Assembly: GCF_002128405.1 (NCBI RefSeq)
Contig: NZ_NETJ01000001.1
Location: 62,001 to 126,000, forward strand
From: Gottfriedia solisilvae
Lineage (GTDB): Bacteria > Bacillota > Bacilli > Bacillales > Bacillaceae_G
DNA length: 64,000 bases
Direction of reading: 5' to 3'
In this document: piece after piece, positions 44,674-54,071 of the stretch
Layout: every line of letters starts with the position of its first letter
How positions within the stretch are numbered: the first letter of the stretch is position 1
The notes under the pieces: generated by a model
Databases searched by the model: none
What the model was told of the DNA's origin: nothing
Seen by the model: only the letters and a program-made list of their open reading frames with translations
Position numbers and translations under genes: made by a program

Positions 44674-44825
44674 TTTTTTCTATTAATCCAACGATTTCTC
44701 TTTGTCCTTGTTCTATTGCAAAAGTTAACGCGTTGTATATCTATTCCAATCTCAAATAGTTTTTTTACTATAGCGAGTTGTCCCCTTGAAGATGCAAAAT
44801 GAAGCCATGTACCAAAAGGAGTCAT
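44669..44825 (-). pseudogene. Relic of an ankyrin-repeat protein gene
   Basis: Minus-strand codons from an ATG at 44825 give MTPFGTWLHFASSRGQLAIV then KKLFEIGIDIQ, a frame change, and NALTFAIEQGQREIVGLIEK before a TAA at 44669. The pattern TPFGTWLHxAxxxGxLxIVKxLxxxGIDI and AIExGxxxIVxLI is that of two ankyrin repeats from the short Bacillus ankyrin proteins. The middle of the pair is deleted and the frame is shifted. The upstream 44826-45106 stretch has no recognisable gene. Confidence 0.75.
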
Positions 44826-45106
44826 TTTTTGTACTTTGAATTATACTATTTTGTAATTAATTAATAAGCTATTTTAATAGAATAAAACAATATAGTAGTT
44901 ATATTTGTTCTCGCTTATATTCAGGAAGATTTAAAAATTCTAAGTAAAAACAAAAATAAAACTGCTTTTGAATTTGAAAGGTAAAAGTTGTAGCCTCCTA
45001 ATGGTTTTTATAGTATGAAAGCAGAACTTACATTTTCTGCAAAAACATTTTCATTGAATTCCTAGATGTTCATACTACTGTTATGTCCTTCATAATTCAT
45101 GAACAA

Positions 45107-45682
45107 TTAATTAAAATATAATCCTTTTCCAACAGGTTGCACAGTTTCTAATACAGTGTTTACCATATCTTCACCTACTAAGGTTCTAATAATCCAAGCT
45201 GAAAGTTCCTGAGCAGCGAAGCAACCAGCAGCAGTTGAAACATTTCCATTATTAACAAAACTTTGTTCAATAACTTCTACATCAAATTTTTTAAGTTGTT
45301 CAACTACCGTTGGATAAGTAGTAGCCTTTAGACCTTTTAACAACCCTTTGGCTCCTAAAATTAAAGATCCAGAACACATGGACCCAATCAATTGACTTTT
45401 TGGGTCGAAGTTTATTTTGTTTAAATACTGTTGATTTTGAAATAAATGCTGAACACCTATACCACTTGCAAATATTACAGCATCAGCTGATGGAATCTCA
45501 GATATATTCCCTGTCATTGGAATTCTTAATCCTGCCATAGAAAAATGTGTTTTATCAGTTCCTAGAAGTTGGACATCCCAATCACTAATACCACCAACCA
45601 AACGTACACGATTTAACAAATCCCAAGGTAAAAATACATCAATATCTGTAAAATTATCAAAACAGACAATAGCAATTTTCAA
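45107..45682 (-). CDS. DJ-1/PfpI family protein
   Basis: About 191 residues with the class I glutamine amidotransferase-like fold. The nucleophile elbow is LIGSMCSGSLILGAKGLLKG with Cys, and TTYPTVVEQLKKF and VSTAAGCFAAQELSAWIIRT follow, as in isonitrile-hydratase-like or ThiJ-type proteins. The usual Glu near the N-terminus is replaced by Asp in FTDIDVFLPWDLLN. The start is probably the TTG at 45682, 8 bases after GGAGG; the ATG at 45697 overlaps that site. Function cannot be fixed; isonitrile hydratase, glyoxalase or protein repair activities are known in the family. Confidence 0.87.
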   Translation of the reverse strand: MKIAIVCFDNFTDIDVFLPWDLLNRVRLVGGISDWDVQLLGTDKTHFSMAGLRIPMTGNISEIPSADAVIFASGIGVQHLFQNQQYLNKINFDPKSQLIGSMCSGSLILGAKGLLKGLKATTYPTVVEQLKKFDVEVIEQSFVNNGNVSTAAGCFAAQELSAWIIRTLVGEDMVNTVLETVQPVGKGLYFN

Positions 45683-45746
45683 ATTTAACTCCTCCATTTA
45701 AGCGAATTAACTTTTCAAATTTATTCTTGATTAGGATAGCTCCAAT

Positions 45747-47453
45747 TTATTTACTCATATTATTTTTAGCAATTTCTGGATTATAAATGGAATAATGATC
45801 CAATTTTATATTTTGATTCTTTAAAGGAAAAACAAATTTAAGCATATTGGAACTAATGGAATAAGTTATTATTTTTTCGTTATTTGAAGTAATATACTCT
45901 GAACTTGGAGATCCAAAATGATTTTTTATATCATTAATAGATAAATATTTCAAACGTGGATCAAAAGATCGTAATTCAAATATTTTATGGCCTTTTTCAT
46001 ATCCAAATACTACGTTTTTCTTAAGATAAGTGCTATATGTTCCTTTAGCAGCAGCAACATAAGCACTACTATCTTCTTTTCCCCATTTATTCCAAATTGT
46101 TTCTATATTTGTATTCATTACATTAAATTCTGCATTTATGATTTTTCCGTCTTTAGCCTTAGTTGCAATATTCTTTTTAAGAGTGATTTGTATATTACTA
46201 GTTTTATTGTTATTAGCAATAGTTTGTTTAATTTGTTTATTTAAACTCATAACATTCACAGGTGGTACATTATTATTATTCAGTTTATATTTTTGTTTTA
46301 AAGATAGAATCTTATATACACTTTTATTTATTTTATCCTCTGATATTGTGTGATTTTGAACTGCTTTGTATAAACTGTTGTAAACTGATCTTACATTTTG
46401 GTTTCCATGCCCAATTAAAATAATATTACTACCAGCATTTATAGACCTTACTGCCGCATTGTTTAAGGTATAGTGTTTTGCAATAGCTCCCATTGACATA
46501 TCGTCAGTTATAATTACTCCATTAAACCCATATTGCTTTCGTAAAAGATCAGTAATGACTGTTTTTGACATTGAAGCTGGATACTTAGAATCTATTTTCT
46601 TTACTAATATATGTGCTACCATCACCATATCTGCATGATTCTTTATTGCATTGCTGAAAGGAATTAATTCGAATTTTTTTAAACTTAATAAATCTTTATT
46701 AACTATAGGAAGTTCTAAATGTGAGTCTACGGAAGTATTTCCGTGCCCAGGAAAATGTTTAATAACAGGAATCGTATTGCCTTTACGAATTCCCTCCATC
46801 ATACTCTCACCCATTTTAGAAACAACACTTGAACTTGAACCAAACGAACGATCTCCAATTACTGTATTCTTAGGATTACTTTGTATATCCAATACTGGTG
46901 AAAAATCAGTATTGAATCCAAATGAGGATAGCTCTTTTGAAATCATATTCCCTATATTAAATGCGTATTTTTCATTATTTTTATTTCCAATTGTTCTTGC
47001 AGAAGGAGTATTTAAAACCGTTGAAGGCATTCGATTTACCCTGCCGCCTTCCTGATCGACAGAGACAAACAAAGGAACCTTGTTATTTTTATTAAATGTT
47101 TTTATTTCATTTGTTAAATTTACTAATTGACTTGTACTTTTTACATTAGGTCCAAAGAATATAACGCCTCCTAATTTATAATTTTTTATAAGATCCTTTG
47201 CATTACTTGATGTTGTTCCATCAAATCCAGCAATAATCATTTGTCCTATTTTTTCTTTAAGTGTTAATTTATTAACTTCATCCTGTATTGAGTCTAATTT
47301 AGAAGTAATATTGCTTTGTTTTCTATATGCTGATGTATTCTTAAGATTTACATTGTCCTTACTTTCATTTTTAGCGTTAACTTCTATACAACCAGATAAT
47401 AGTAAGAAACTGCTAATGGCAATCATCGATAATTTTCTAATGTTTTTTTTCAA
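45747..47453 (-). CDS. GH3 beta-N-acetylhexosaminidase lipoprotein (NagZ-like)
   Basis: About 568 residues from the TTG at 47453, which follows AGAGGTGA and gives a clean lipoprotein signal (IRKLSMIAISSFLLLSG then Cys); the frame to 47546 adds a poorly supported extension. A family 3 glycoside hydrolase domain spans about 60-390: KIGQMIIAGFDG, VSVDQEGGRVNRMP, VIKHFPGHGNTSVDSHLELP (His of the NagZ Asp-His dyad) and GVIITDDMSMGAIAKHY (nucleophile Asp). The C-terminal 150 residues include a segment like the DUF4309/YjgB fold (GSPSSEYITSNNEKIITYS). It should release N-acetylglucosamine from peptidoglycan fragments at the cell surface. Its neighbour is the DJ-1 gene 65 bp downstream. Confidence 0.92.
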   Translation of the reverse strand: MKKNIRKLSMIAISSFLLLSGCIEVNAKNESKDNVNLKNTSAYRKQSNITSKLDSIQDEVNKLTLKEKIGQMIIAGFDGTTSSNAKDLIKNYKLGGVIFFGPNVKSTSQLVNLTNEIKTFNKNNKVPLFVSVDQEGGRVNRMPSTVLNTPSARTIGNKNNEKYAFNIGNMISKELSSFGFNTDFSPVLDIQSNPKNTVIGDRSFGSSSSVVSKMGESMMEGIRKGNTIPVIKHFPGHGNTSVDSHLELPIVNKDLLSLKKFELIPFSNAIKNHADMVMVAHILVKKIDSKYPASMSKTVITDLLRKQYGFNGVIITDDMSMGAIAKHYTLNNAAVRSINAGSNIILIGHGNQNVRSVYNSLYKAVQNHTISEDKINKSVYKILSLKQKYKLNNNNVPPVNVMSLNKQIKQTIANNNKTSNIQITLKKNIATKAKDGKIINAEFNVMNTNIETIWNKWGKEDSSAYVAAAKGTYSTYLKKNVVFGYEKGHKIFELRSFDPRLKYLSINDIKNHFGSPSSEYITSNNEKIITYSISSNMLKFVFPLKNQNIKLDHYSIYNPEIAKNNMSK

Positions 47454-47645
47454 AACTTCACCTCTAAATTCTAAATGGTTTAAAAGTCTTGATGATATTA
47501 ACCTCGAAAAAATAATAGCAAAGAGATGTTTCAAAAATATAAACATTTTGTAATTTTTTAATTAGATTGTTTTAAAAGGTCAAATACAAGAAATTAAAGT
47601 TATCAATAATCATTAAATCTAGATAGTTAGTAGCTTTGTACGCAA

Positions 47646-48863
47646 TTAAGAAGCTTTCATTAGACTGGATGAATGCCCTATTTTTTTGAATACTTTTTTA
47701 TGACGATAAAATACAAAAGTTGCAAGTATAATACTGACTATCGCAATGATAATATCTAACCAGAATACAGCGGATACACCGATATTTTTTGCTATTAACC
47801 CTGTAATATAAGGTATTACTATGAATGCAGAACTTGATGCAGTGCTAACATATGCCGATTTTGTCGCTTTATTTTTAGGGAAGAATTCTACTATTACTGT
47901 AATACATAATTGAAATAAACCAGCAGTTGAAAAACCTATAAGAAAAGAACTTATTATTAACAAAATTGGTTGATGGCAAAATAATAAAATCAATACAGAT
48001 AAAGAAGTTAAAAAAGGATACAAAATTAAAATTACTATTGGACTTACAAACCGATTTATAACGATTGCTAGTATTAAAACGGAAATAAGAGATCCAATGT
48101 TGAAAAAACTCAATAACTGAATGGAATCAGTTTTACTCATACCAAGTATATTAAGTCCATATGTTGGGAGCCAAACTTGAACGACCATAAATAAAGTAGT
48201 GGTAGTAAATCCCATAAAAATAGTAGCTAAGCCTTCAAGCCAGATGATAGGTTTTGTTTTGAATCGAAGCGCTTCATAAATGGTATCTTGATCACTATAA
48301 TTAGAATTTTTTGGAAAACGAACTATAGATAAGAAACTTCCGTTAATAAAAAACATAAAAGCAAGTATAAAAAAAGAATATCCATAAAAAATATTATGAT
48401 TCATAATATATGAAATTATGATTGGTAAAATCATAGCCCCAATTGATATAAATGCTTTTATTAGTACTGTAGATATCCCTGTATTTTTAGGAAATGCTTC
48501 AATAAGTGCAGGATATGATCCTGAGTCTAATATTGAATTACTTACCCCAGCAATAATGGCAATAATAAACGCTATTTTATAAGTAGGTGCTAATGGTATT
48601 CCAATCAAAAAAATAAGATATAGAAATGAAGCTGTTAACACAAGTGGCTTTCTGCCAAATTTATCTGAAAGCCTACCAGACACACTTAAAGTGATTAATT
48701 TTCCAATCCCTATACCTGAAACTAAGAAACTTATACCTGTATTATCTGTATTTAATTGTGTTGTTAGAAAACTCATATTTGATGTAAAAATGATATTAAT
48801 CATACCTAAAAGGAAGTAATTAATATATAACCCTATTGTCATTCCAAAATGTTGAGTTTTCAT
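47646..48863 (-). CDS. MFS transporter
   Basis: A 405-residue twelve-helix transporter with the classical motif A loop SGRLSDKFGRKPLVLTASF after helix 2. Motif and size resemble YhjX/AraJ-like or oxalate-type MFS proteins, but the substrate cannot be deduced. The ATG follows GGGGG. About 100 bp upstream is a perfect 26-bp palindrome of the MhqR type (48959-48984) placed just after a TTGACT/TTAATA promoter, so the gene is probably induced by quinones, aldehydes or similar electrophiles if an MhqR orthologue is present in the genome. Confidence 0.9.
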   Translation of the reverse strand: MKTQHFGMTIGLYINYFLLGMINIIFTSNMSFLTTQLNTDNTGISFLVSGIGIGKLITLSVSGRLSDKFGRKPLVLTASFLYLIFLIGIPLAPTYKIAFIIAIIAGVSNSILDSGSYPALIEAFPKNTGISTVLIKAFISIGAMILPIIISYIMNHNIFYGYSFFILAFMFFINGSFLSIVRFPKNSNYSDQDTIYEALRFKTKPIIWLEGLATIFMGFTTTTLFMVVQVWLPTYGLNILGMSKTDSIQLLSFFNIGSLISVLILAIVINRFVSPIVILILYPFLTSLSVLILLFCHQPILLIISSFLIGFSTAGLFQLCITVIVEFFPKNKATKSAYVSTASSSAFIVIPYITGLIAKNIGVSAVFWLDIIIAIVSIILATFVFYRHKKVFKKIGHSSSLMKAS

Positions 48864-48958
48864 TTAAATCCCCCCATCTAATTTACTTTTTCTATTAATT
48901 ACTACAAGACAATTTTTCATAATTTAGTATTTAGTATGATATTTTCATACCTATTTAA

Positions 48959-48984
48959 ATATTATCTCGAATTCGAGATAATAT
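48959..48984 (-). promoter_or_regulatory. MhqR-like operator upstream of the MFS gene
   Basis: A 26-bp perfect palindrome with core TATCTCGAATTCGAGATA, identical in form to the operator I recall for the Bacillus subtilis quinone-responsive repressor MhqR. It overlaps the -10 side of a minus-strand promoter. Confidence 0.75.
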
Positions 48985-49703
48985 TAATACTTATCAACCC
49001 TTGAAGTCAATATTATTTATATTTTTATAATATAGAAATATTTTTTGAATTTTCGCATTTTTCATTAGAAGCTATTTACAGATAAGCTTTTAAGTCTTTT
49101 CTTCTTCAATTAAGTTCGTAGTATCGCCAATAACCCTAATTTTAAAAGTATTCTGAAAAATATGTGATACAGAGTTTTAGATAATAATATTTCGATAATT
49201 TTCAACCATATTAACAGACCACAATTTAATTTTGATTCTGGCGTCCATCCTTCAAAAGCAAAAAAACACCCCCTTTTTTATAATGGAGATGCGTCTTTGA
49301 TTTAATATTTTTAATGTCGTGCCAGAATTCTAAAGTCCAACCTTCTTTAGATCTAGGTAACCAATGTTATCCTTTCTTGTGCCACTGTTTGTTACAATAA
49401 TTTCCCTATTATCACATTTTCTATATGGTCTTCTTATTTAATCCCATTGGATAATTACATATTCTTACTACTAAATATACTTCAGAACCATTTCACAAAA
49501 CTGGGACTTGATTTAGCCTTATTCCAACAGCTCTTCAAACTATTGAAAATTTAGACATGGATTTCATAATTTCCCTTATCGTCTTTATAAACCATTATTT
49601 GTGGAAAAAAGTTCCTGTGAAACTATATGTTTGGCGGTCATGAAGGTAAATAATTAGATTAAGAAAAATTTACCATTATGGTTATACCTTGTTAAGTAGT
49701 TAC

Positions 49704-49756
49704 AAAAATATGCAGCCTTTACGCCAATCACTATTGGACTTAGGTTGCATATTTTT
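49704..49756. terminator. Long hairpin terminator
   Basis: AAAAATATGCA/TGCATATTTTT arms, inner CCT/AGG pairs, and a CCAAT/ATTGG inner hairpin. Symmetric, so direction is unclear. Confidence 0.65.
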
Positions 49757-49841
49757 ATGTAATTCTATAAACAGTAATACACTTCCATATTAATCGGTAT
49801 TGATGTTTTATATATTTAAATTAGTAATTTCTTTTCAGATA

Positions 49842-49859
49842 TATCTTTAATTAAAGATA
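49842..49859 (-). promoter_or_regulatory. MarR-type palindrome related to the MhqR-like site
   Basis: TATCTTTAATTAAAGATA, perfect 18-bp palindrome. Its upstream flank on the minus strand (TTGACA...GGTTGATAA) resembles the flank of the 48959 site (TTGACT...GGTTGATAA), so the two promoter regions are probably duplicates. Confidence 0.55.
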
Positions 49860-50068
49860 AAATAATTATCAACCTTATTGTCAATTACTACCATTTATCA
49901 GTTTACTCCTTATTTTCTTTTATTTAATTTTTTATAGGTTTTTTTATTGCTATCCCCTCACCTAACTATAATTTTCCTTTTTGGTAACATTTTATTAGCC
50001 AAAATTGTTTCTGCAAAGGGATAGTATTAATATTGGGATCAATAAATAAACACTTTTTAAAATTTTCT

Positions 50069-51208
50069 TTATTCTTTTCTTCCTCTATCTGTAAGTGTAA
50101 CCTTTACTTTTATTGTGCCAAGAGATTTTGGTGTTAGAAGAAATTTATTTTTTTTAGTAATTGATTTCCAAGATTTATAGTTATTTCTATATAAATCTTC
50201 TTCTAAATGAAATACATCTAACTTTTTATTTATTCCTTCCAAATAGGTCGTACTAATTTCCTTTTTTATTTTCTTTTTAACTTCCCTTATTAATACTTTA
50301 TTGCTGACTTGGGAATTTAACTGAGTTATAGTCGCTTGCACTTTTATATCCATATTAAATTTTGGAACACCTGATTTGCTAACCATAGAATGAATCTTAA
50401 CATCTGGATTTTCAATTGGAAGCAATGCTTTTATTTTTCCGTTTTTTTCGTTAAGAGATAGAGGTGTACGTTCAGTATTCTGATCAACCCAACGCAATCC
50501 TATTAAATCATTTTTGGATATCCATTGTGGTTTTTTCGCTTTATAAAACAAAAATGCTCCATTTACATTCATCATTGGCATATTTTTGTCATCTTTTTTC
50601 CACAGTTTATCATCTAAACCAAGTGTAGGTACGATAATTGAAGCACTGGGTTCATTTATAAGTGCAGCGAATTCAACTAATTTCATCGGTGATATTAATG
50701 AATGTTGTTCATAGTTTCCATTCGGTAAATGTAATAAAGTCATAATTGGTGAATTAGGTAACATAGGTTCTACTGCAAAAATTTTATCAATCGGTTCTTT
50801 TGTTGTATAAATCCAAGGTGTGAGTCTTGCATCTACGAATCGCTCTAAAGTATCCAAGGATTCTTCTACTTGTTTTTTACCTAAGGCTGATTCTTTAAAT
50901 ACGATTGAACTAATTTGACCAAATAGTGTCCTTTGTTGGGTGCTATTGTATAAGTCGTTCCAAGCATTTGCAAAAGTCGGACCTTTTCCTTTACCAATCC
51001 AAATGTTAGGCCCTTCAGTTCCACTACTTCCTTGTTCTGATTTACCTATTTTGGATATATCCAATACTTGTACATATAAAACATATTCATTATTTACATA
51101 ATCTACTCCTAAAGCTGAAACATATGTTAATTGATTTAATTGTTTTATATCCCAGCAACCGGTTAAAAGTAAAATAGGAGCAATTAGTAGTATTAGCCTC
51201 CGGTTCAA
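50069..51208 (-). CDS. Spore germination receptor lipoprotein, GerC type
   Basis: A 379-residue Ger(x)C family protein. Lipoprotein signal LILLIAPILLLTG-Cys followed by the family signature CWDIKQLNQLTYVSALGVDY. The C-terminal region (LIREVKKKIKKEISTTYLEG) corresponds to the third domain of the known GerBC fold. It should be lipid-anchored on the outer face of the spore inner membrane and complete the germinant receptor with the A and B subunits. Its start overlaps the gerA stop by 4 bases. Confidence 0.95.
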   Translation of the reverse strand: MNRRLILLIAPILLLTGCWDIKQLNQLTYVSALGVDYVNNEYVLYVQVLDISKIGKSEQGSSGTEGPNIWIGKGKGPTFANAWNDLYNSTQQRTLFGQISSIVFKESALGKKQVEESLDTLERFVDARLTPWIYTTKEPIDKIFAVEPMLPNSPIMTLLHLPNGNYEQHSLISPMKLVEFAALINEPSASIIVPTLGLDDKLWKKDDKNMPMMNVNGAFLFYKAKKPQWISKNDLIGLRWVDQNTERTPLSLNEKNGKIKALLPIENPDVKIHSMVSKSGVPKFNMDIKVQATITQLNSQVSNKVLIREVKKKIKKEISTTYLEGINKKLDVFHLEEDLYRNNYKSWKSITKKNKFLLTPKSLGTIKVKVTLTDRGRKE

Positions 51209-52632
51209 TTTGACTTATCCCCCTGTTTTCGTCCAAGTTTCGTATATAAAAATTTTGGAGTCTTTTTCGTGAATGTTTTCGGAAGCTGAATTAAACCTTT
51301 TATGTAGTCACTGTCACTTGGATTAAAAAATGAAGACATGTATGGCACTCCAAAAGATTTTAACGTTGAGATATATATTAATATTAGAAAAAGAGCAAGC
51401 ATTAAACCTGGCAAACCTAGAATACACGCCATTATTATACTTATAACTCTCATTAAAATAACAGCACTTCCAAAAGACTGGTTTACAATTAGGAACTGAG
51501 ATATCAATGTAATTGCAACAAGGACAACTACATTCGGAGAAGTAAGTCCTGATCGAATCATAGTTTCTCCAACTATTAACGCTCCTACCACTGTAACTGT
51601 TTGACCCGTTGATTTCGGCAATCGCAAACCTGCTTCGTACAGAATTTCAAATAGAATAGTCATTATGATTACCTCCATCCCTGGAGAAAATGGTATCCCT
51701 GTAGTATTTAGTGAGATTGTTGCAAGGGCTGGAAAAGGTATCTGGTCTTGATGAAAAGATACCATTGCAATGTATAACCCAGGAAGTAAGACCGAAATTA
51801 ATAAACCTAAATATCTTAATATTCTTTCAAGTGTCACAAAATAATAAGGCATGTACAAATCTTCAGCAGATTTTAATAAAAATTGTAAATTAATTGGAGC
51901 TATTAATGCTGCTGGAGCACCATCTATTAATATACAAAAGCGTCCTCGTTGCAGTGACTCAACCACCATATCCGGCCTAGTATTATAAGTTAAAGAAACG
52001 ATAATCGAATAAGGTGAATCTGATAGTAACTCCTCAAGAGGAGAAACCCCATTTAGAATGTCTACATCTACTGAATTAAGTCTTTTTCTTGCTTCCTCAA
52101 TAATACCCTCATTTATTACATCTGAAAGGTAGAGTAATGAAACGCTAGTTTGACTTCGTTTACCAATCGTAAATATTTCATTGCATAATGTCGTACTACG
52201 TACTCGTTTTCTAATCAATGCCACATTTGTTTCTAGAGATTCTGTAAACCCGTCACGAGCACCTTTAATTGAAACCTCATAAGTGGACTCCTCAGGTTGA
52301 CGTTGTGGAATTTTTGATATATTTAATGAACAAAGTTCACCAGTTTCTTCAAATAATAATATTAATTCACCAGAAAAAACTTTCAATATGATTTGTTGAT
52401 CAGTATCTTTTTCGTTACTAATTACTGGTATTAATTGTAAAGTATTATTTTGGAGATTAGGTAAAACAAACTGATTCATATGAATAGTATCAATCATTCC
52501 ACTAGAATAGACAAATAGCACTCGTTCATTTTTCGAATCATTGTATAAGTTATGAACTTTTATTTGCACATCTGCACAGGTGCTGAAGAGTTTTCTTATT
52601 TTTTGTTCGTTTATTTTTGAAATGAGAATCAC
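51205..52632 (-). CDS. Spore germination receptor subunit, GerA type
   Basis: A 475-residue GerA-family protein: a soluble N-terminal domain (to about 260) and a membrane domain with the conserved VSLTYNTRPDMVVESLQRGR, FCILIDGAPAALIAPINLQF and YFVTLERILRYLGLLISVLL segments, then helices including FPALATISLNTTGIPFSPGM. GerA-type subunits form the germinant-gated ion channel. It overlaps the neighbouring ger genes by 4 bases at both ends, showing a tight operon. Confidence 0.96.
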   Translation of the reverse strand: MILISKINEQKIRKLFSTCADVQIKVHNLYNDSKNERVLFVYSSGMIDTIHMNQFVLPNLQNNTLQLIPVISNEKDTDQQIILKVFSGELILLFEETGELCSLNISKIPQRQPEESTYEVSIKGARDGFTESLETNVALIRKRVRSTTLCNEIFTIGKRSQTSVSLLYLSDVINEGIIEEARKRLNSVDVDILNGVSPLEELLSDSPYSIIVSLTYNTRPDMVVESLQRGRFCILIDGAPAALIAPINLQFLLKSAEDLYMPYYFVTLERILRYLGLLISVLLPGLYIAMVSFHQDQIPFPALATISLNTTGIPFSPGMEVIIMTILFEILYEAGLRLPKSTGQTVTVVGALIVGETMIRSGLTSPNVVVLVAITLISQFLIVNQSFGSAVILMRVISIIMACILGLPGLMLALFLILIYISTLKSFGVPYMSSFFNPSDSDYIKGLIQLPKTFTKKTPKFLYTKLGRKQGDKSN

Positions 52633-53714
52633 CCCACTTTTGGTTTTACCTTAAATTTTATAACAAAGAGTACTAATAAGATCGATATGAAAAAGATAAC
52701 TGGTACAAATATAGGGAAATAATTATTTTTAATAAATGAATGAAGCTTTAAATTCGTAATTGGTATACAGGCGACTACAAATAACGCAAAACTTATAGAC
52801 CATAACAAATTTTTTTGGTTACGTTTTGATTTAATATTTAAAATATCTATAGATAAGTATATAGTTAAAGCAATTCTAATAAAGGAACATGACATAAATT
52901 GATAAACAGAGATAAAGTCTACATGTTGAATGAATTGACCAATTCCGAGAAGTCGCCATTGCTCATAAACTGGGAACCTCATTTTTTCAGATAATTGGGG
53001 TCCAAATAAAGAGATTGAATAAAACAATGGAAAAAGTGATGAAAGTAATATCAAACTTCCTAAAAATAATAATTGCCAGAATTTAACTCGCTTTTTGATA
53101 TTGTGTTGAACTAGTAATATAAACAAGAGTTCAATATAACCTCCTGCAATGTAAAAGCTTCCTTTTAAAATAGGGTTCCAACCATTTTGTAACATCGGTT
53201 TCATCCAAGTTATGTGCATAAATTGGATATTTGCTCCATCAAGAAAAAGCTCAAAAAATAGAATAAAAGGAAAAAGAAATACCGATATAACAGCTAGGGA
53301 TGTTATGCCGGCAAAAGCACAATAAGTACAGATAATTAATAAACAAACTTCAATAACCATTTGTGGCGTTTTAGGTAAATAAGTTATCGCAATCCAAGAT
53401 GAAATACTTTTTAAAGCAATGTATGAATTTATCAATAAAAAAGCTAATAATGGAATTACAATTATATAATATGCTATATTTCCATATCGCTGTTTTATCA
53501 GTAAGGTAATAGATTTTTGTTCTGTTTTTTTCATGATATAGTATAAAATACAAAGCCAGACTAATAGAGCTGGAAAAGCAATTACTACCGATATCCACGC
53601 ATCTCGACCCACTATGTCAAATAGTGCTGGAATCATTAGAAAATGGTTCATAAGTATACTGGAAAGTAGTACGAGGATTAATGCTGCACTAATGAAAATT
53701 TTTTCATTATTCAT
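52629..53714 (-). CDS. Spore germination receptor subunit, GerB type
   Basis: A 361-residue integral membrane protein with about ten helices of the amino-acid-permease-like GerB family (spore_permease), the subunit that binds the germinant. It is the first gene of the operon, giving the order B-A-C instead of the common A-B-C. GGGAGG lies upstream of the ATG but at a long spacing of about 12. A CATATTA element at 53758-53764 with TGTAT 15 bp further upstream could be a forespore sigma-G-like promoter, at low confidence. Confidence 0.94.
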   Translation of the reverse strand: MNNEKIFISAALILVLLSSILMNHFLMIPALFDIVGRDAWISVVIAFPALLVWLCILYYIMKKTEQKSITLLIKQRYGNIAYYIIVIPLLAFLLINSYIALKSISSWIAITYLPKTPQMVIEVCLLIICTYCAFAGITSLAVISVFLFPFILFFELFLDGANIQFMHITWMKPMLQNGWNPILKGSFYIAGGYIELLFILLVQHNIKKRVKFWQLLFLGSLILLSSLFPLFYSISLFGPQLSEKMRFPVYEQWRLLGIGQFIQHVDFISVYQFMSCSFIRIALTIYLSIDILNIKSKRNQKNLLWSISFALFVVACIPITNLKLHSFIKNNYFPIFVPVIFFISILLVLFVIKFKVKPKVG

Positions 53715-54071
53715 TTTCGAATAATACCTCCCAATATCTACTAGTGATTTATTTCATTAATATGAATATATTTTCCATTGATACACTAACCTATTCATCA
53801 ACAAAGCTTTCCCAAATAGTGAAATAGGAGCCGATTATGAAGTGAACTCAAAAAGTTAGACAAATAGTTTTTATGAAGCTAAAGAGGAGTGGACTCTGTA
53901 ACTTCTCAATAAACTGATCCATACTGCTAAATTCCTCATCATATTTACACTACACTGCCAATTTGCACAATAAAAGGCTGCTAAGCAGCCTTTCTTGTAA
54001 TACAACTAACATATTCTCCATCATAAAATAATTGAGTAATAACCTTGTTGAAATGGTATTAAATTTGAGAA
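53715..54071. other. Interval between gerB and the spore lysin gene
   Basis: Contains the candidate forespore promoter of the ger operon (CATATTA at 53758-53764) and the terminator at 53972-53994; no gene. Confidence 0.4.
53972..53994 (-). terminator. Terminator after the spore lysin gene
   Basis: AAAGGCTGCT/AGCAGCCTTT perfect ten-pair stem with one-base loop, about 80 bp after the lysin stop; T-rich on both sides. Confidence 0.8.

Larger units (their letters stand above)
48985..50068. other. Long interval between MFS gene and gerC
   Basis: About 1.1 kb without a convincing gene. It contains a strong hairpin (49704-49756) and a second MarR-type palindrome (49842-49859) with a TTGACA-like promoter reading in the minus direction into empty sequence. 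This suggests a deleted or decayed gene between 48990 and 49800, but I found no protein signature. Confidence 0.45.
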
